A stretch of 64,000 bases of DNA from Girardinichthys multiradiatus (taxonomy: Eukaryota; Chordata; Actinopteri; Cyprinodontiformes; Goodeidae). Shown here one piece after another: positions 1 to 9,687 of the stretch. Position numbers and translations under genes: made by a program. The DNA is taken from contig NC_061804.1 in assembly GCF_021462225.1 (NCBI RefSeq), forward strand, positions 43,897,975-43,961,974, in the 5' to 3' direction. Position 1 is the first letter of the stretch. Each line of letters opens with the position of its first letter. The notes beneath the pieces are model-generated. The model made no database searches. It worked only from the letters and a program-made list of their open reading frames with translations, and was not told where the DNA came from.

Positions 1-1080
1 CCCAGGCGAGACTCACACAGCAGCACCGCAAGTCCAGTAAGCGATCTCCACGTCGCTTTTGGGTCAGAGCCAACATTAAGAGCGGAGGTGCTCTGGGTCC
101 TTCACACAGTGATTAGGCATCAATCATACAGTGCAAATGAGGAAATCTGGGAATTGTTTCCTCTTTACGTTTTTTATGTTTCAAAAAAGTCTTAAATTTA
201 ATTCATAATGGTCATAAAAAGGTCTTAAAATTTCTTAAATTAAAACCTGCAGAAACCCTGATAATGGCAACAAACGTTAGCTCAAATTCCATGCCTCTTT
301 TTATTTGGTATTTTTGTGTACTTCATAATCTGAAAAAGTATCCTAGCCTCACATCAACTTTAACATGTTTGTCTGCAGTAAGTCTGAGGTGTCCCTGACA
401 AACCCAAAGTGAGCTTTTTTTTTTTTTTTCGCTTCCTCCCTGCAGTTTTATTTGACACCTCCATACGTTCACATGCAGGACTTCAACCTTGTTCTCAAGA
501 ACATAATAGTAGGAAAGACCTGTGCATTTAATATGAGAGGGGTGAGAAGTTCTGTAGCTTCTAAATCTGTAGCTTCCTCAGTCCCCACAGAGCCTATAAG
601 AACAAAGGTGGCCAGCAGGTTCTGGCCAGCTATCCCTGGTGGCCAGGACCTGCTGGACAGGCTGGCCCTGCTTCATGGACTGCTACCAGGACCAACTCTG
701 GGTCCAGGTGGAAATGCCAAAACCCCTGGGTGCAAGCAGCAAACCATCCTTTGTGACCAACCAGGTTGCCAGCTTAGAGGAGCCCAAAGAACCTCTCGGG
801 CCCTCGTCACAGCCAGACACGGGCACCCCTGCTACACAGCTCCACCCAGTGACCCAGAACAGTTATCCCCGCAGTCATGCTTAATTGCTTTGCTCTTTAA
901 AGAACCCATGTCTGAAAACTTACAACCCCAAAGTGGTGGAATGTGTGCACCTGGAAAGCACATTCATACCAGAAGTGCTTCTAACACTCTGGCTGGAAAA
1001 ATCATCAATCAGTAGAGAGTTGTATGACCGCCTGTGCCAAGAAGATCACCTTTAAACTGAGGCACAACTTAGCTACAAAC
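1..1080. other. No recognisable gene
   Basis: I could not assign a function to this stretch. A T-run near 417-429 followed by a pyrimidine tract ending in ctgcag (440-445) resembles a splice acceptor on the plus strand, and an open frame runs 452-1015, but its translation (glycine, proline and serine rich, one CPGC-like patch) matches no family I know. It may be the upstream part of the retroelement whose integrase follows at 1085, or plain non-coding DNA. Confidence 0.3.
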
Positions 1081-1084
1081 TCCT

Positions 1085-1640
1085 TCCAGGAGACTGGCTC
1101 TGCCATCTCCATAAGGTAACCAGAGTGTGCACCTTCAGTGTGCAGGTTGGCATAAAACAGCTCTCCCATGCTTTCAGCATTGTTCCAACAGACCAAAGCG
1201 GGGTCACACTAGCCTACGCCCATTACTCTCCTGTAGGGGTCCAGAGGAGCTACAAAGCCACACTTCACACACTCCAACAGATGGCGTTCTGTCCTCCAAC
1301 GTCTCACGACACTCAGGTCTACATCCAAGGGTGCTTAACCTGCTGCCAGTTCCAGCCATCCCAGCCACTCAGCCAACCACCACTTCAGCAAAGCGGGGTT
1401 ACATTACTTTGGTTCCACCTTCAGCTCAAAAATTAGCAGGAGGTAACAAATTCCACCTAACTGTGACATGCAGTTTCATTAAGTGGTTTGGGTGCTTGTC
1501 AGCACCAAATGACGCCGTTATCCTAGCTGCTGCTCTTTTGCTGAACCAGATGAAGTTCTACATCAAACTCTCGTCCCCAAGAACAGAGCTGGTCTACATG
1601 TCCAGGAAGGGAGAGACCAGTGTGTTGGACCAGTTTAAAT
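1085..1640 (+). pseudogene. Retroelement integrase fragment (zinc-binding plus core start)
   Basis: Remnant of a pol polyprotein from an LTR retroelement. Seen: in one frame, a histidine at about 1221 (AYAHYSPVG) followed by a spaced CLTCCQFQPS cysteine pair near 1332, the layout of the H2C2 integrase zinc-binding domain. About 100 bases further on, in a different frame, GNKFHLTVTCSFIKW resembles the first strand of the integrase catalytic core. A frameshift near 1430 therefore separates the two domains, and the core is cut off before its second acidic residue. No polymerase or protease could be recognised upstream. The clade (Ty3/gypsy-like or retroviral) is not resolved. The element is clearly dead. 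Confidence 0.6.
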
Positions 1641-1696
1641 AGGTGCATGCGTCAACACTCACACTAACATGCACTAACCACTAACAACTTCCCTTC

Positions 1697-2045
1697 AGGT
1701 CAAGTTTATTTATATAGCGCTTTTCAGCAACAAGGCACTCAAGGCGCTGTACATAAGGAAAAACATTACAATGATACAGAAAATCAAACAGAGGTAATTA
1801 AAAAAAGAATAAATAAAAATAAAATAAAGAGAATAGAATGATGGATAAGAAAATTAAAGGAAAATTGAACTGAAAACGTAACTAATAATGTTTAGATGGC
1901 ACAGTTGAAGGCCACTTTAAACAAATAGGTTTTTAATCTTGATTTAAAGCAACTTAGAGTTTCGGCGCTTTTACAGTTTTCTGGGAGTTTATTCCAGATT
2001 AGTGGAGCATAAGAACTAAAAGCTGCTTCTCCATGTTTGGGTCTT
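1697..2045. repeat. Dispersed teleost repeat with 'atttatatagcgc' head
   Basis: Begins with the motif tttatttatatagcgctttt and later contains the block ttccagattagtggagcat and ctgcttctccatgtttgg, a combination I recall as a very common interspersed repeat in teleost genomes. It separates the integrase fragment (ending 1640) from an env-like ORF (from about 2045), so it may have inserted into that retroelement. The middle, 1760-1860, is simple A-rich sequence. Confidence 0.5.
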
Positions 2046-2440
2046 CAACAGAAACTATTAAAAATAGAACTACCCTCCAGGCCACAGTGTTTAATTGTAT
2101 GTTTACACGCTATTTTTCCATGAACACGCATGCACTGCAGACTCTCACAGAAGTGATTAAGAATGATTTAATGGACACACAAGTTGCCAGAGATTTCATG
2201 CAAAATCTTATCAGAGATGTTGGTTCATCTGTAGGCGGTCTCACCGAGGCACGGATACCTACTTGCCTAGTTCTGCTGGATTTAGTAGAGAAAATCCTAA
2301 AGTCTACCACAGCAGACACCTTGCAACCTTTACAAACGCACCTGGCTGATAGCCCAAGTAGTGCAATTCCATTTTTTTTCCCCTTTCCCCATCTAGATCA
2401 TTTAGAGACAGGAGTTATGTTAAATCTCATCATCATTTGA
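2045..2440 (+). pseudogene. Unidentified ORF, possibly an env-type fragment
   Basis: An open frame of about 130 codons with protein-like composition. It is rich in alternating hydrophobic and polar residues (FSMNTHALQTLTEVIKN, VGSSVGGLTEARIPT) that could form helices. It lies downstream of the integrase remnant in the same orientation, where an env gene would sit in a retroelement. That position plus the helical pattern is the only argument; no cysteine signature or fusion peptide is visible. It ends with a run of phenylalanines and prolines from a T/C tract at 2370-2385, a sign of decay. Function not established. Confidence 0.3.
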
Positions 2441-4640
2441 AGAAGCTAATGTGTTTCAACCTAAACCCATGTTAAACGTTGGTTTTTGTTAAGATAACAC
2501 ATTGCATAGTTGGTTACAAACCAGGATTGACTCCCTCACATTTATTTTCCGATGGTCCATAGCGCCACCTATGCCAATGACACAGGCTGATTTCCGTGCC
2601 TGACTGTAATTGGATGACTAAGCTATGACACAATTATTTGGTTATCTTATTATTTTTGCTTCTTTTATTGTTGTTTCACTTTGTCCCATGGTTACCAAAG
2701 CTGATGACCAAACGAATGTGATAATGATGTGAATGTATTGTTTTGTATTTCCTCATTGAACTACATAGACAGGTATGAGTTAGTCAGAGTTTAGCCCTGC
2801 TCAGGCTAACCTTATCCTACCCAGTCACAGGCCTTTGAGAGGCGAACTGAACTATGAACTCCTGTTCCTGCCAACAGGAACACAGAGACAGTATTTTAGT
2901 TTTTGGTATTCTTCACGGATAATTGATTTTCAGCTCCTATGGACCCAATAGCTTCAAAGACTGATTGATCACACTCTTTGAACCAAGGGGGGATGTTAGG
3001 GTCATCCATTTGGGCCAACTGGGCTGTGCAGTTCAACATATCCAGCTCAGCCTTTGTTGCAGTGATGGACATTGAAGCTCTTTCTTGGGTTGGGACTGTA
3101 ACTTGCAAATGGCCTTAAAACCTGCTGTCAGTACATGCTTATCATAACCTCACAATAAATTAGAAAGAGGTATGATTAATCACCAAAGGTTTTAAATCGG
3201 AACTCTGATGATTTATATATGTATTTATTCGTTTATGTATTTATATTTTGTTGACAACAGCTCAATAAAAACTCATTTTGAAAAATAAACAGTTTTTTTT
3301 ATCTCAGTCAACAGAGTAGGAAATAAATGTTGGTGTATTTATCTAAGTCTATTTTTTTTCTTGTCTCCAACCCAGAAAGGCAAGTGGGAAAATATTTTTC
3401 TCTTGTCTTGTTTTTCTAAGTCTTTTTTTCTCTCAAGCCCGGAAAGGCAAATGGAAGAAAAAAAAAATTCTGTCCTCTTTTTTTTCTGTATGTGTATTTT
3501 TGTAATACCACTTCTGTCCTCTAAACATTGGTGGCACAGCCAGCCAGCTAGGTGCAGGTGAGTGCAGAAAGTTATATTTTGTTTAAAATAATCTAGAAGT
3601 CTGGTTTTAAAGGATGTTTTGGGATGTTTTTAGATGAGACGTTTTACCTTAAACTGCCAAATATGGAATCAGTCCTTTGAAAATAAGCCTGCTTTTAGAT
3701 TCGCTATGGTGGTTTTTGAGATGCAAAGGCCCACAACTGACCCAGGCTTCAGCGGGAGTTGGAGATAGTTCACACCGAGGAGTACGACCTGATCTCGGCA
3801 GGCCGCGCTGTCTTCCTTCGTCCACGTGAGGAGTAGGATTGGACCCGGGTACCATGGTTGTACTATTTTGTTTTTCAACAAACAAATCTCAAATTTAATT
3901 GTAGAGTTGTAGTTTGTAATTTTTTACAGTTTAAATGGTAAATGGTATCTCTTGCCTAGAAAAAAAGACTTGAGTAACCAAAGCAGAATAGTTAGAGTTA
4001 TATTGTATGATAATTGAATGTTCCTGAATGCCGTTGTGCTGCAGACACTGCCTGTCTCTACTATCAGGAAGTAGTATATTTATTAGCTTGAGAGCTTGAG
4101 CCTGCATCTCTGAAGATGGTTTAAGTGTGCTATGATTACTGAGAACAATATTTCAATCAAGGGTCTATTAATAATCATTTAGAGCAGTTTTTATGTTCCT
4201 TGTAAAGAAGAATCCATGTTGTCATTAGGATTGTTCATATTAACCTAAGTTTACAATAAAATCCCTTCTTTTTGGTTTCATGCAAGACGGCCGAGGGCAA
4301 CACCCGCATGGATCCAGTTTCTGGACAGCTCCCAGTGATCTATCCAACATCATTTCCAGCTTCAGTGTCTCTTCACATTCTTTTAAAGTTTATCACTTGT
4401 TGATAAGGTTCATTTTATGGTTAAGAGTGTTTTTTTATTTTTATTTATACCTATTTTAATAAATTACCTTGTTACTATAAAAAAAAATTCTCTGTGCTGT
4501 CCATACATGACTTTACCTGGTGACAACAATACAATAATAATGCTTGAAAGATATTAGGTTTGTGTTCATAAGTGTGTGGTAGTTACCTTATACACCAATT
4601 TATCCAGTTATCAGGTAACAGTAGAGGTCAGATGCAGATG
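2441..4640. other. No gene seen; AT-rich with short T-rich duplication
   Basis: No family could be recognised. A short duplicated block occurs at about 3373-3440 (two versions of aaaggcaa(g/a)tgg separated by a T-rich run). A minus-strand frame at 2896-3108 and a GC-richer patch at 3730-3850 look somewhat protein-like but match nothing I know. The patch 3190-3300 is AT-rich. Confidence 0.4.
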
Positions 4641-5045
4641 GGTAAAAATAGAATTTGGCATATTTTTCAACTCCTCTATCCAATAAATCTGATTTGTATT
4701 TAGAGTGTACCAGAAATTTGTCATTTGAAATTAACTACTGCTCTCTCTACACGCTACGCAGATGTTTCTTGAGGTGTAGACATCTTAAAAATAATTATTC
4801 AATCATGGTGACCTTGTATGACTTGAAGCATTTCTACTCAATGCCAATCTTGAGGAAGGATTGATCAATCCAATTACCTGAGAGAGAGAGGTTTGCACGT
4901 GCTGGAGAAAAAGTAATACATCGTCCGCATAAAGACTGACTTTATGTTCAATTTTCATGCATTTTATGCCTTTAATATCTTTAGTTAGCCTGATTGCTGC
5001 CGCTAGTGGTACAATAAAAATAGCAAATAATAAGGGGGAAAGTGG
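4640..5045 (-). pseudogene. Tx1/L1-type LINE reverse-transcriptase fragment
   Basis: Read on the minus strand, 5045 downward gives TRQGGPLSPLLFAIFI followed about 35 residues later by LYADDVLLF. These are reverse-transcriptase motifs B and C of the L1/Tx1 clade, with the second G of QGCPLSP changed context (C to G). The fragment loses frame within about 300 bases and fades near 4640. Its 5' side is joined directly to the CR1/L2 fragment at 5046. Only the palm domain is left; no endonuclease or ORF1 is present. Confidence 0.7.
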
Positions 5046-6290
5046 GCCTCCTTGTCTGGTGCAGGGTGTGTGGGGTCTGCAGAGATTTTAGCTGCCCTTT
5101 TCCTGACTCTACACCTGTATAAGTCCTGGATAGAGGAAAGGTCAACCTTGATGATTCTCTCTGCAGACCTGATTGTTTGTTGCAGTCTGGACCTGTCCTG
5201 TTTTGTGGATGAGCCAAACCACAATCAGATGGATGAAGTCAGGACAGACTGAATGATGACAGTGTAGAAGATGACCAGCAGCCCCGGTGGAAGGTTGTAC
5301 TTCTTGAGTTGTCTCAGGAAGTACACTCTGCTAGGCCTTCTTCCGAACATTGTCTTTGTGTGAGGAACATCTCAGGTGTCAAAGAAATGGTAGTTCCTAG
5401 GAACCGGAAGTGGTACACAGCAGACAGTGTTGTTGAGGATGGTGAGGGGGGTATGTGGGGGTGGTGTTCCCAGAAAGTACACCATCATCTCCACAGTCTA
5501 GAGCGGGTTATGTTCCAGGTGGTTCTGACCACATCAGCAAACCAGCCGATCCACCTTCTGTCTGTATGCAGACTCAACACTGTCCTGGATCAGTCCAATA
5601 ACAGTGGTGTCATCTGCAAACTTCAGGAGTTTCACAAATGGGTCTGCTGAGGTGTAGTCATTTGTGTAGAGGGAGAAGAGGAGTGGGGAGAGAACACACC
5701 CGTGGGGGGCGCCGGTCCTGATGGTTCTTGTGCAGGAGAAGATGCTTTCCAGCCTTACCTGCTGCTGCGGATCCTTCAGGAAGCTGGTGATCCACTGACA
5801 GTTGGAGGCCAGGACTTTGAGCTGGATGAGCTTCTGGTAGAGGATGTCTGGGTTGATAGTGTTGATAGTTGAGCTGAAGTACACAAACAGGATCCCGGTG
5901 TACATCCCTGGGTGGTAGAGTGTTGCAGGGTGAAGCGTAGTCCCAAGTTGACTGCATCATCTGCCGACCTGTTTACCCAGTAGACAAACTGTGGGGGGTC
6001 AAGCAAGGGGCCTGTGATGTCCTTCAGGTGCTTCAACTCCAGTCATTCAAAGGATTTCTTGACCACAGACGTCAGGGCGACAGGCCTGTAGTCATTTATT
6101 TCTGTGATGGTGGGTTTCTTGAGTACTGGGATGGTGGAGCATTTGAAGCAGGAGGGGACCTCACACAGCTCCAGTGACTTGTTAAAGATCTCAGTGAAGA
6201 TGGGTGCCAGTTGGTAAGCGCAGCCTTTCAGGTATGATGGGGACAAATTATCAGGTCCTGAGGCATTTTTTGTTTTCAGGTGCTAAAAGA
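5046..6290 (-). pseudogene. CR1/L2/Rex1-type LINE, reverse-transcriptase to C-terminus
   Basis: A 5'-truncated non-LTR retrotransposon read from 6290 downward. Seen in order: ELAPIFTEI-like text and NDYRPVALTSVV (RT motifs 0-1, about 6110-6250); a broken stretch DDAVNLGLRF; then SSTINTINPDILYQKL, GAPHGCVLSPLLF and LLKFADDTTVIGL (motifs A, B and C, 5560-5905); finally a C-terminal part with WFGSSTKQDRSRLQQTI and SIQDLYRCRVRKRA (5003-5225). At least two frameshifts break it (near 5900 and 5540), and normal motif-A sequence is degraded to INTIN. The 3' UTR and tail are missing because the Tx1/L1 fragment abuts it at about 5045. The assignment to CR1/L2/Rex1 follows from motif spelling. Confidence 0.8.
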
Positions 6291-6429
6291 GCCTATTTAA
6301 GTCTTCATCTGAGATCCTTAGTGAAAGCAATGGGTCTGAAGGTAGGGGGGTGGTTGGTGTATGGCAATAATTTGCCCAAGACACTTCAGGGAATCTAAAA
6401 TATATAACATACATCAGGTTATTTTAGAA

Positions 6430-6563
6430 TTATTTGTTTGCTACATAATTCCATATGTGTTCATTCACTGTTTTGATGCCTTCAGTGAGAATCTATGTAC
6501 AATGGAAATAGTCATAAACATAAAGAAAACCATTAAATGACAAAATGGTTCCAAAACTTTTGA
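6430..6563. repeat. Tc1-like terminal fragment
   Basis: Resembles the terminal inverted repeat of the Tc1-like element at 46143-47762: both share aattcca(c/t)atgtgt, gttttgatgccttcag and an end of the type ccaaa(c)cttttg. Only one end was recognised here, so this is a solo terminus or a very degraded copy. Confidence 0.5.
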
Positions 6564-6689
6564 CCGGTAGTGCATTTGAATAGTTGCATTTAAAAATATA
6601 CTGCATTGTTCCATTACTGCATAACTTTCTTTCCGTTGGGACTTGAGCTGTAAAACTGTACATCAAAGGAGTTAAAGAATGTAGTTTTT

Positions 6690-7758
6690 TTTTTTTTGAT
6701 TAGTTACCATTTCTATATGATGATGCACAATAGAAAATAAGCCCAATGCGGTCAATGGCATCAAGAGGGAGGGCATTTTATTACTCTAACCTCTGGTGTC
6801 TGCGCTCACCTCTAAGGGTTAAGTTGCATGTAGAGATTGAGGGTTCTGGGTGGGGGGGGAGGCATGGCAGACCCTCTTCCCCACCTGTTTTTCTTTTTAA
6901 ATGTACACTACAACAACACGCATCAACACCACATTTGAGCGGGCAGAGGTAAACTTGGGGTCTTTTCACACCCCGTTTGTTGTTTGTCGTCTGACTTTTC
7001 GGCCCTTTCAAGATTGTTTGGATTGCCTTGGATGCTTGGTCCGTTGTTGGGGAGGGGGGGGGTCTCTGACAAGAGGGTCTTGGTCGGGCAGTGTGCAGTG
7101 TTGATTGAGATGTGTCTTTGCTTAGGTGGAGGGGCTGGCTGGCCTGCTCGGTGTGATGAGGTGTGCATGCGGGAGGGTGGGTGCTCAGCATCCCGGGGCA
7201 CCTCCGCGGTTTGAGTGTGGGGTTGGCGGGGTCCTGGTCCTTGGCGTGCTGTGGTGGCCTTCCTCCAATGCTTCCTTCTGTGGCTCTTTTCCCTGGCTGG
7301 GCAAAGGGTTCCTGTTAGCAGTCGGGTGGGTGGGGCAGTGGAGCATGTCTTGTGCCTGCACTGGGGCGGCTGGTGGGATGTGCTTGGCCTGGAGCGGTTG
7401 GCCTACCCAGCCCGGTTACCCGGCTGGTACATGTTTCCTTCTCACAGACTTATGGGCTGGGGCTGCTGAAAGAAGTACTGCAGCACATAGAGAACATGGT
7501 AGTAAGCAACCATGCGGTGCAATTCTATTCTAGAATGGTGCTGTTCAAGGTGACAGCAAGTTGGAGTAGCTCTGTTACTTTTTGTTCTGATTAATTATTC
7601 TTAAGAACTCAAATTTCTCTTGTTGTGGATAAAATCGTTTTTTTTTTATGATTATCCTCTCTGGTATTGGATGCTGTGTAGCTGGAAGGATTTTTGCAGA
7701 TACTTTTTTTTGCTTTTGGACATTTGTTGTGATGCGCCACCATGGAAACGGGGTTGTT
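6690..7758 (+). other. GC-rich stretch, probable 5' UTR of the LINE that follows
   Basis: From about 6830 to 7440 the sequence is markedly richer in G and T/C than its surroundings, with runs of G at 6850 and 7050. Several overlapping open frames exist on both strands, as expected for GC-rich non-coding DNA. It leads directly into a LINE endonuclease frame, so I infer it is that element's 5' untranslated or promoter region. None of the overlapping frames has a recognisable domain. Confidence 0.4.
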
Positions 7759-8536
7759 ATTTTTTTAAACTGGGAGCAGCTAATTGATATATCAAAAGCC
7801 AAAATAATACTTCAACTACAACCCCAAATCCCGGATGAATTGAAAAGGAGGCGCTGTGGATGCAGAACAGTAGCAAAGAGAAGAGAAAGAAGGAAGAAGT
7901 TCAAACCATCTCTTCCATCAATTCTGATGGGCAATGTGAGATTATTGGGAAACAAGTTGGATGATCTCCAAACCCTACAAAGGATCCAGCCAGAGTATCA
8001 GGAATGCAGTATTATGTGTTTCAGTGAGACATGGCTGCGGGACCATATCCCTGACTTCAGCGTCTCTCTGCTAGGCTTTCTGAGCAGACAGATTTAAAGA
8101 GGAACGGCAAATGCAAAGGAGGTGGAGTGGCAGTACTTGTGAACAACAGATGGTGTAATCCAGGACATGTTACCGTGAAGTGTCGTCTCTGCAGTCTAGA
8201 TATTGACCTGTTAGCAGTAAGTTTTGGTCCATATTATTTACCCAGAGAGTTCACCAGTGTTATTTTGGCAACAGTATACGTTCCACCTTTAGCTGTTCCC
8301 AACACTCCATGTGATGCCATCAGCTCAGTTGTTGCTAAATTACAGACACAAAACTGGCAATTTCTGGTGATTTTAACCATGCTTCACTCTCTGCTACACT
8401 TCCAACGTTTTAACAGTTTGTCAGCTGCTCTACCAGATTAAAAAAAACATTGGATTTGTTTTATGCAAATGCCAAGGACTCATACATCTCTAAAGCAAGA
8501 CCTCCTCTAGGCAAATCAGATCACAATCTTGTTTTT
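7759..8536 (+). pseudogene. Rex1/L2-type LINE endonuclease N-terminal part
   Basis: Apurinic-endonuclease-like domain of a CR1-superclade LINE. Seen: a basic leader (RRRCGCRTVAKRRERRKKF), MGNVRLLGNKLDDL, then CSIMCFSETWLRD holding the catalytic-type glutamate, followed after a frame change at about 8090 by GGVAVLVNNRWCNPGH, a typical LYLPREFT-type block (YYLPREFTSVILATVYVPP) and a broken DFNHA region near 8370. The frame closes at 8094 and 8439, so at least two frameshifts are present. The last recognisable residues, KSDHNLVFL, end at about 8536, exactly where Rex3 sequence takes over. The polymerase part is absent. Confidence 0.75.
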
Positions 8537-8725
8537 CTCCCATGGGGAGAGGCGGCGGGCTGGTGTGGGTTTGCTTGTTGCCCCCCAGCTCAGCCATCTC
8601 GTGTTGGGGTTTACCCCAGTGGATGACAGGGTCGTATCCCTGCGCCTTCGGGTTGGGGAGAGGTCTCTGACTATCATTTCAGCCTACGGGCCGAGTGGTA
8701 GTGCAGAGTACCCGGCCTTCTTCTC
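8537..8725 (+). mobile_element. Rex3 endonuclease fragment, out of order
   Basis: Encodes [20 protein letters not shown] through SGSAEYPAF, identical in kind to the Rex3 endonuclease at 61355-61520 (minus) and 34580-34775 (minus). It stops at ggccttctt and switches into an unrelated Tc1-derived sequence. The same segment is what the Rex3 copy starting at 8881 lacks, so the piece sits 5' of the element it would belong to. Confidence 0.8.
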
Positions 8726-8726
8726 T

Positions 8727-8880
8727 GTTTAATGCCTTTCATTGCCCCGTCTGTCATTTTACATGGACGGCCATGCCTTGGTAGGTTAGCAGTTGTGCCA
8801 TTCTCTGAGATTTTCAGAGCTTTATTTCTTCTACCTGAATTTATATGCTGTTACATAATCAATAAATAATTTCTGTTTAG
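8727..8880 (-). mobile_element. Tc1-derived segment attached to Rex3 5' end
   Basis: Reads in reverse as the helix-turn-helix portion of a Tc1-like transposon (cctaccaaggcatggccgtcc at about 8770-8790). Almost the same sequence, including the following 65 bases of unknown origin ending in aataatttctgtttag, is found inverted at 34996-35160, again fused to a Rex3 5' end. This makes it a shared junction rather than two independent events. Confidence 0.7.
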
Positions 8881-9106
8881 GGTGTCAGGCCACCCCTCCT
8901 TGAACCACAACCTTGACGTGGTGGAGAGGTTTGAGTGCTCCAATGATCGTAGAGGCTATGTTGTCTGGGGTTTAAATGCCCCTGGTAGGGGGCTTGTGCA
9001 GGAGGTTGAGAGATATTGACTAGAAATAGTCAGGCTCACCTACATGCACAGAGTGTCCTCTGGAACCCATCTCCTTGAGAGGGGATGAACTCTCTTCTAC
9101 CCTGAA

Positions 9107-9676
9107 GTGGCCAGCGGGGAGAGGCGGCACCAGGACACCCTAGGCAGGAGGTCGATGATCGACTTTGTTGTCGTATCATCAGACCTTCGGCCACATGTTT
9201 TGGACACTTGGGTGAAGAGACGGGCTGAGCTGTCCACTGATCACCACCTGGTGGTGAGTTGGATCCGCTGGAGGAGGAGAAAGCCGGACAGACTTGGCAG
9301 GCCCAAGCGCATAGTTAGGGTCTGCTGGGAACGCCTGGCGGAGCCCTCAGCCAGGGATGTATTTAACTCCCACCTCCGGGAGAGCTTCGACCAGATCCCG
9401 GGGGATGTTGGAGACATAGAGTCTGAGTGGACCATGTTCTCCGCATCTATTGTCGATGCTGCTGCCCGTAGCTGCGGCTGTAAGGTCTGCGGTGCCTGTC
9501 GCGGCGGCAATCCCAGAACCCGGTGGTGGACACCGGCAGTAAGGGATGCTGTCAAGCTGAAGAAGGAGTCCTATCGGCTGTGGTTGGCTTGTGGGACTCC
9601 TGAGGCGGCTGACGGGTACTGTGAGGCCAAGCGTGCTGCGGCCCGGGCTGTGGCAGAGGCAAAATCTCGTAGGAGT
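9107..9676 (+). pseudogene. Rex3: Rex3 endonuclease end and linker
   Basis: Frame covering the last endonuclease block ([37 protein letters not shown]) and the linker to the polymerase (REAFNSHLRES-like text, GCKVCGACRGG, DAVKLKKESYRLW). The reading frame is lost at about 9675, where roughly eight bases are missing compared with the copy at 33830-33880 (minus). Everything after 9680 in this frame is out of register with the polymerase that continues at 9688. Confidence 0.85.
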
Positions 9677-9687
9677 TCGGTGAGGCC

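Noticed and set aside
6781..7594. Cluster of overlapping open frames on both strands
   Set aside because: All lie in a GC-rich LINE 5' region; frames overlap in all directions and none shows a domain.
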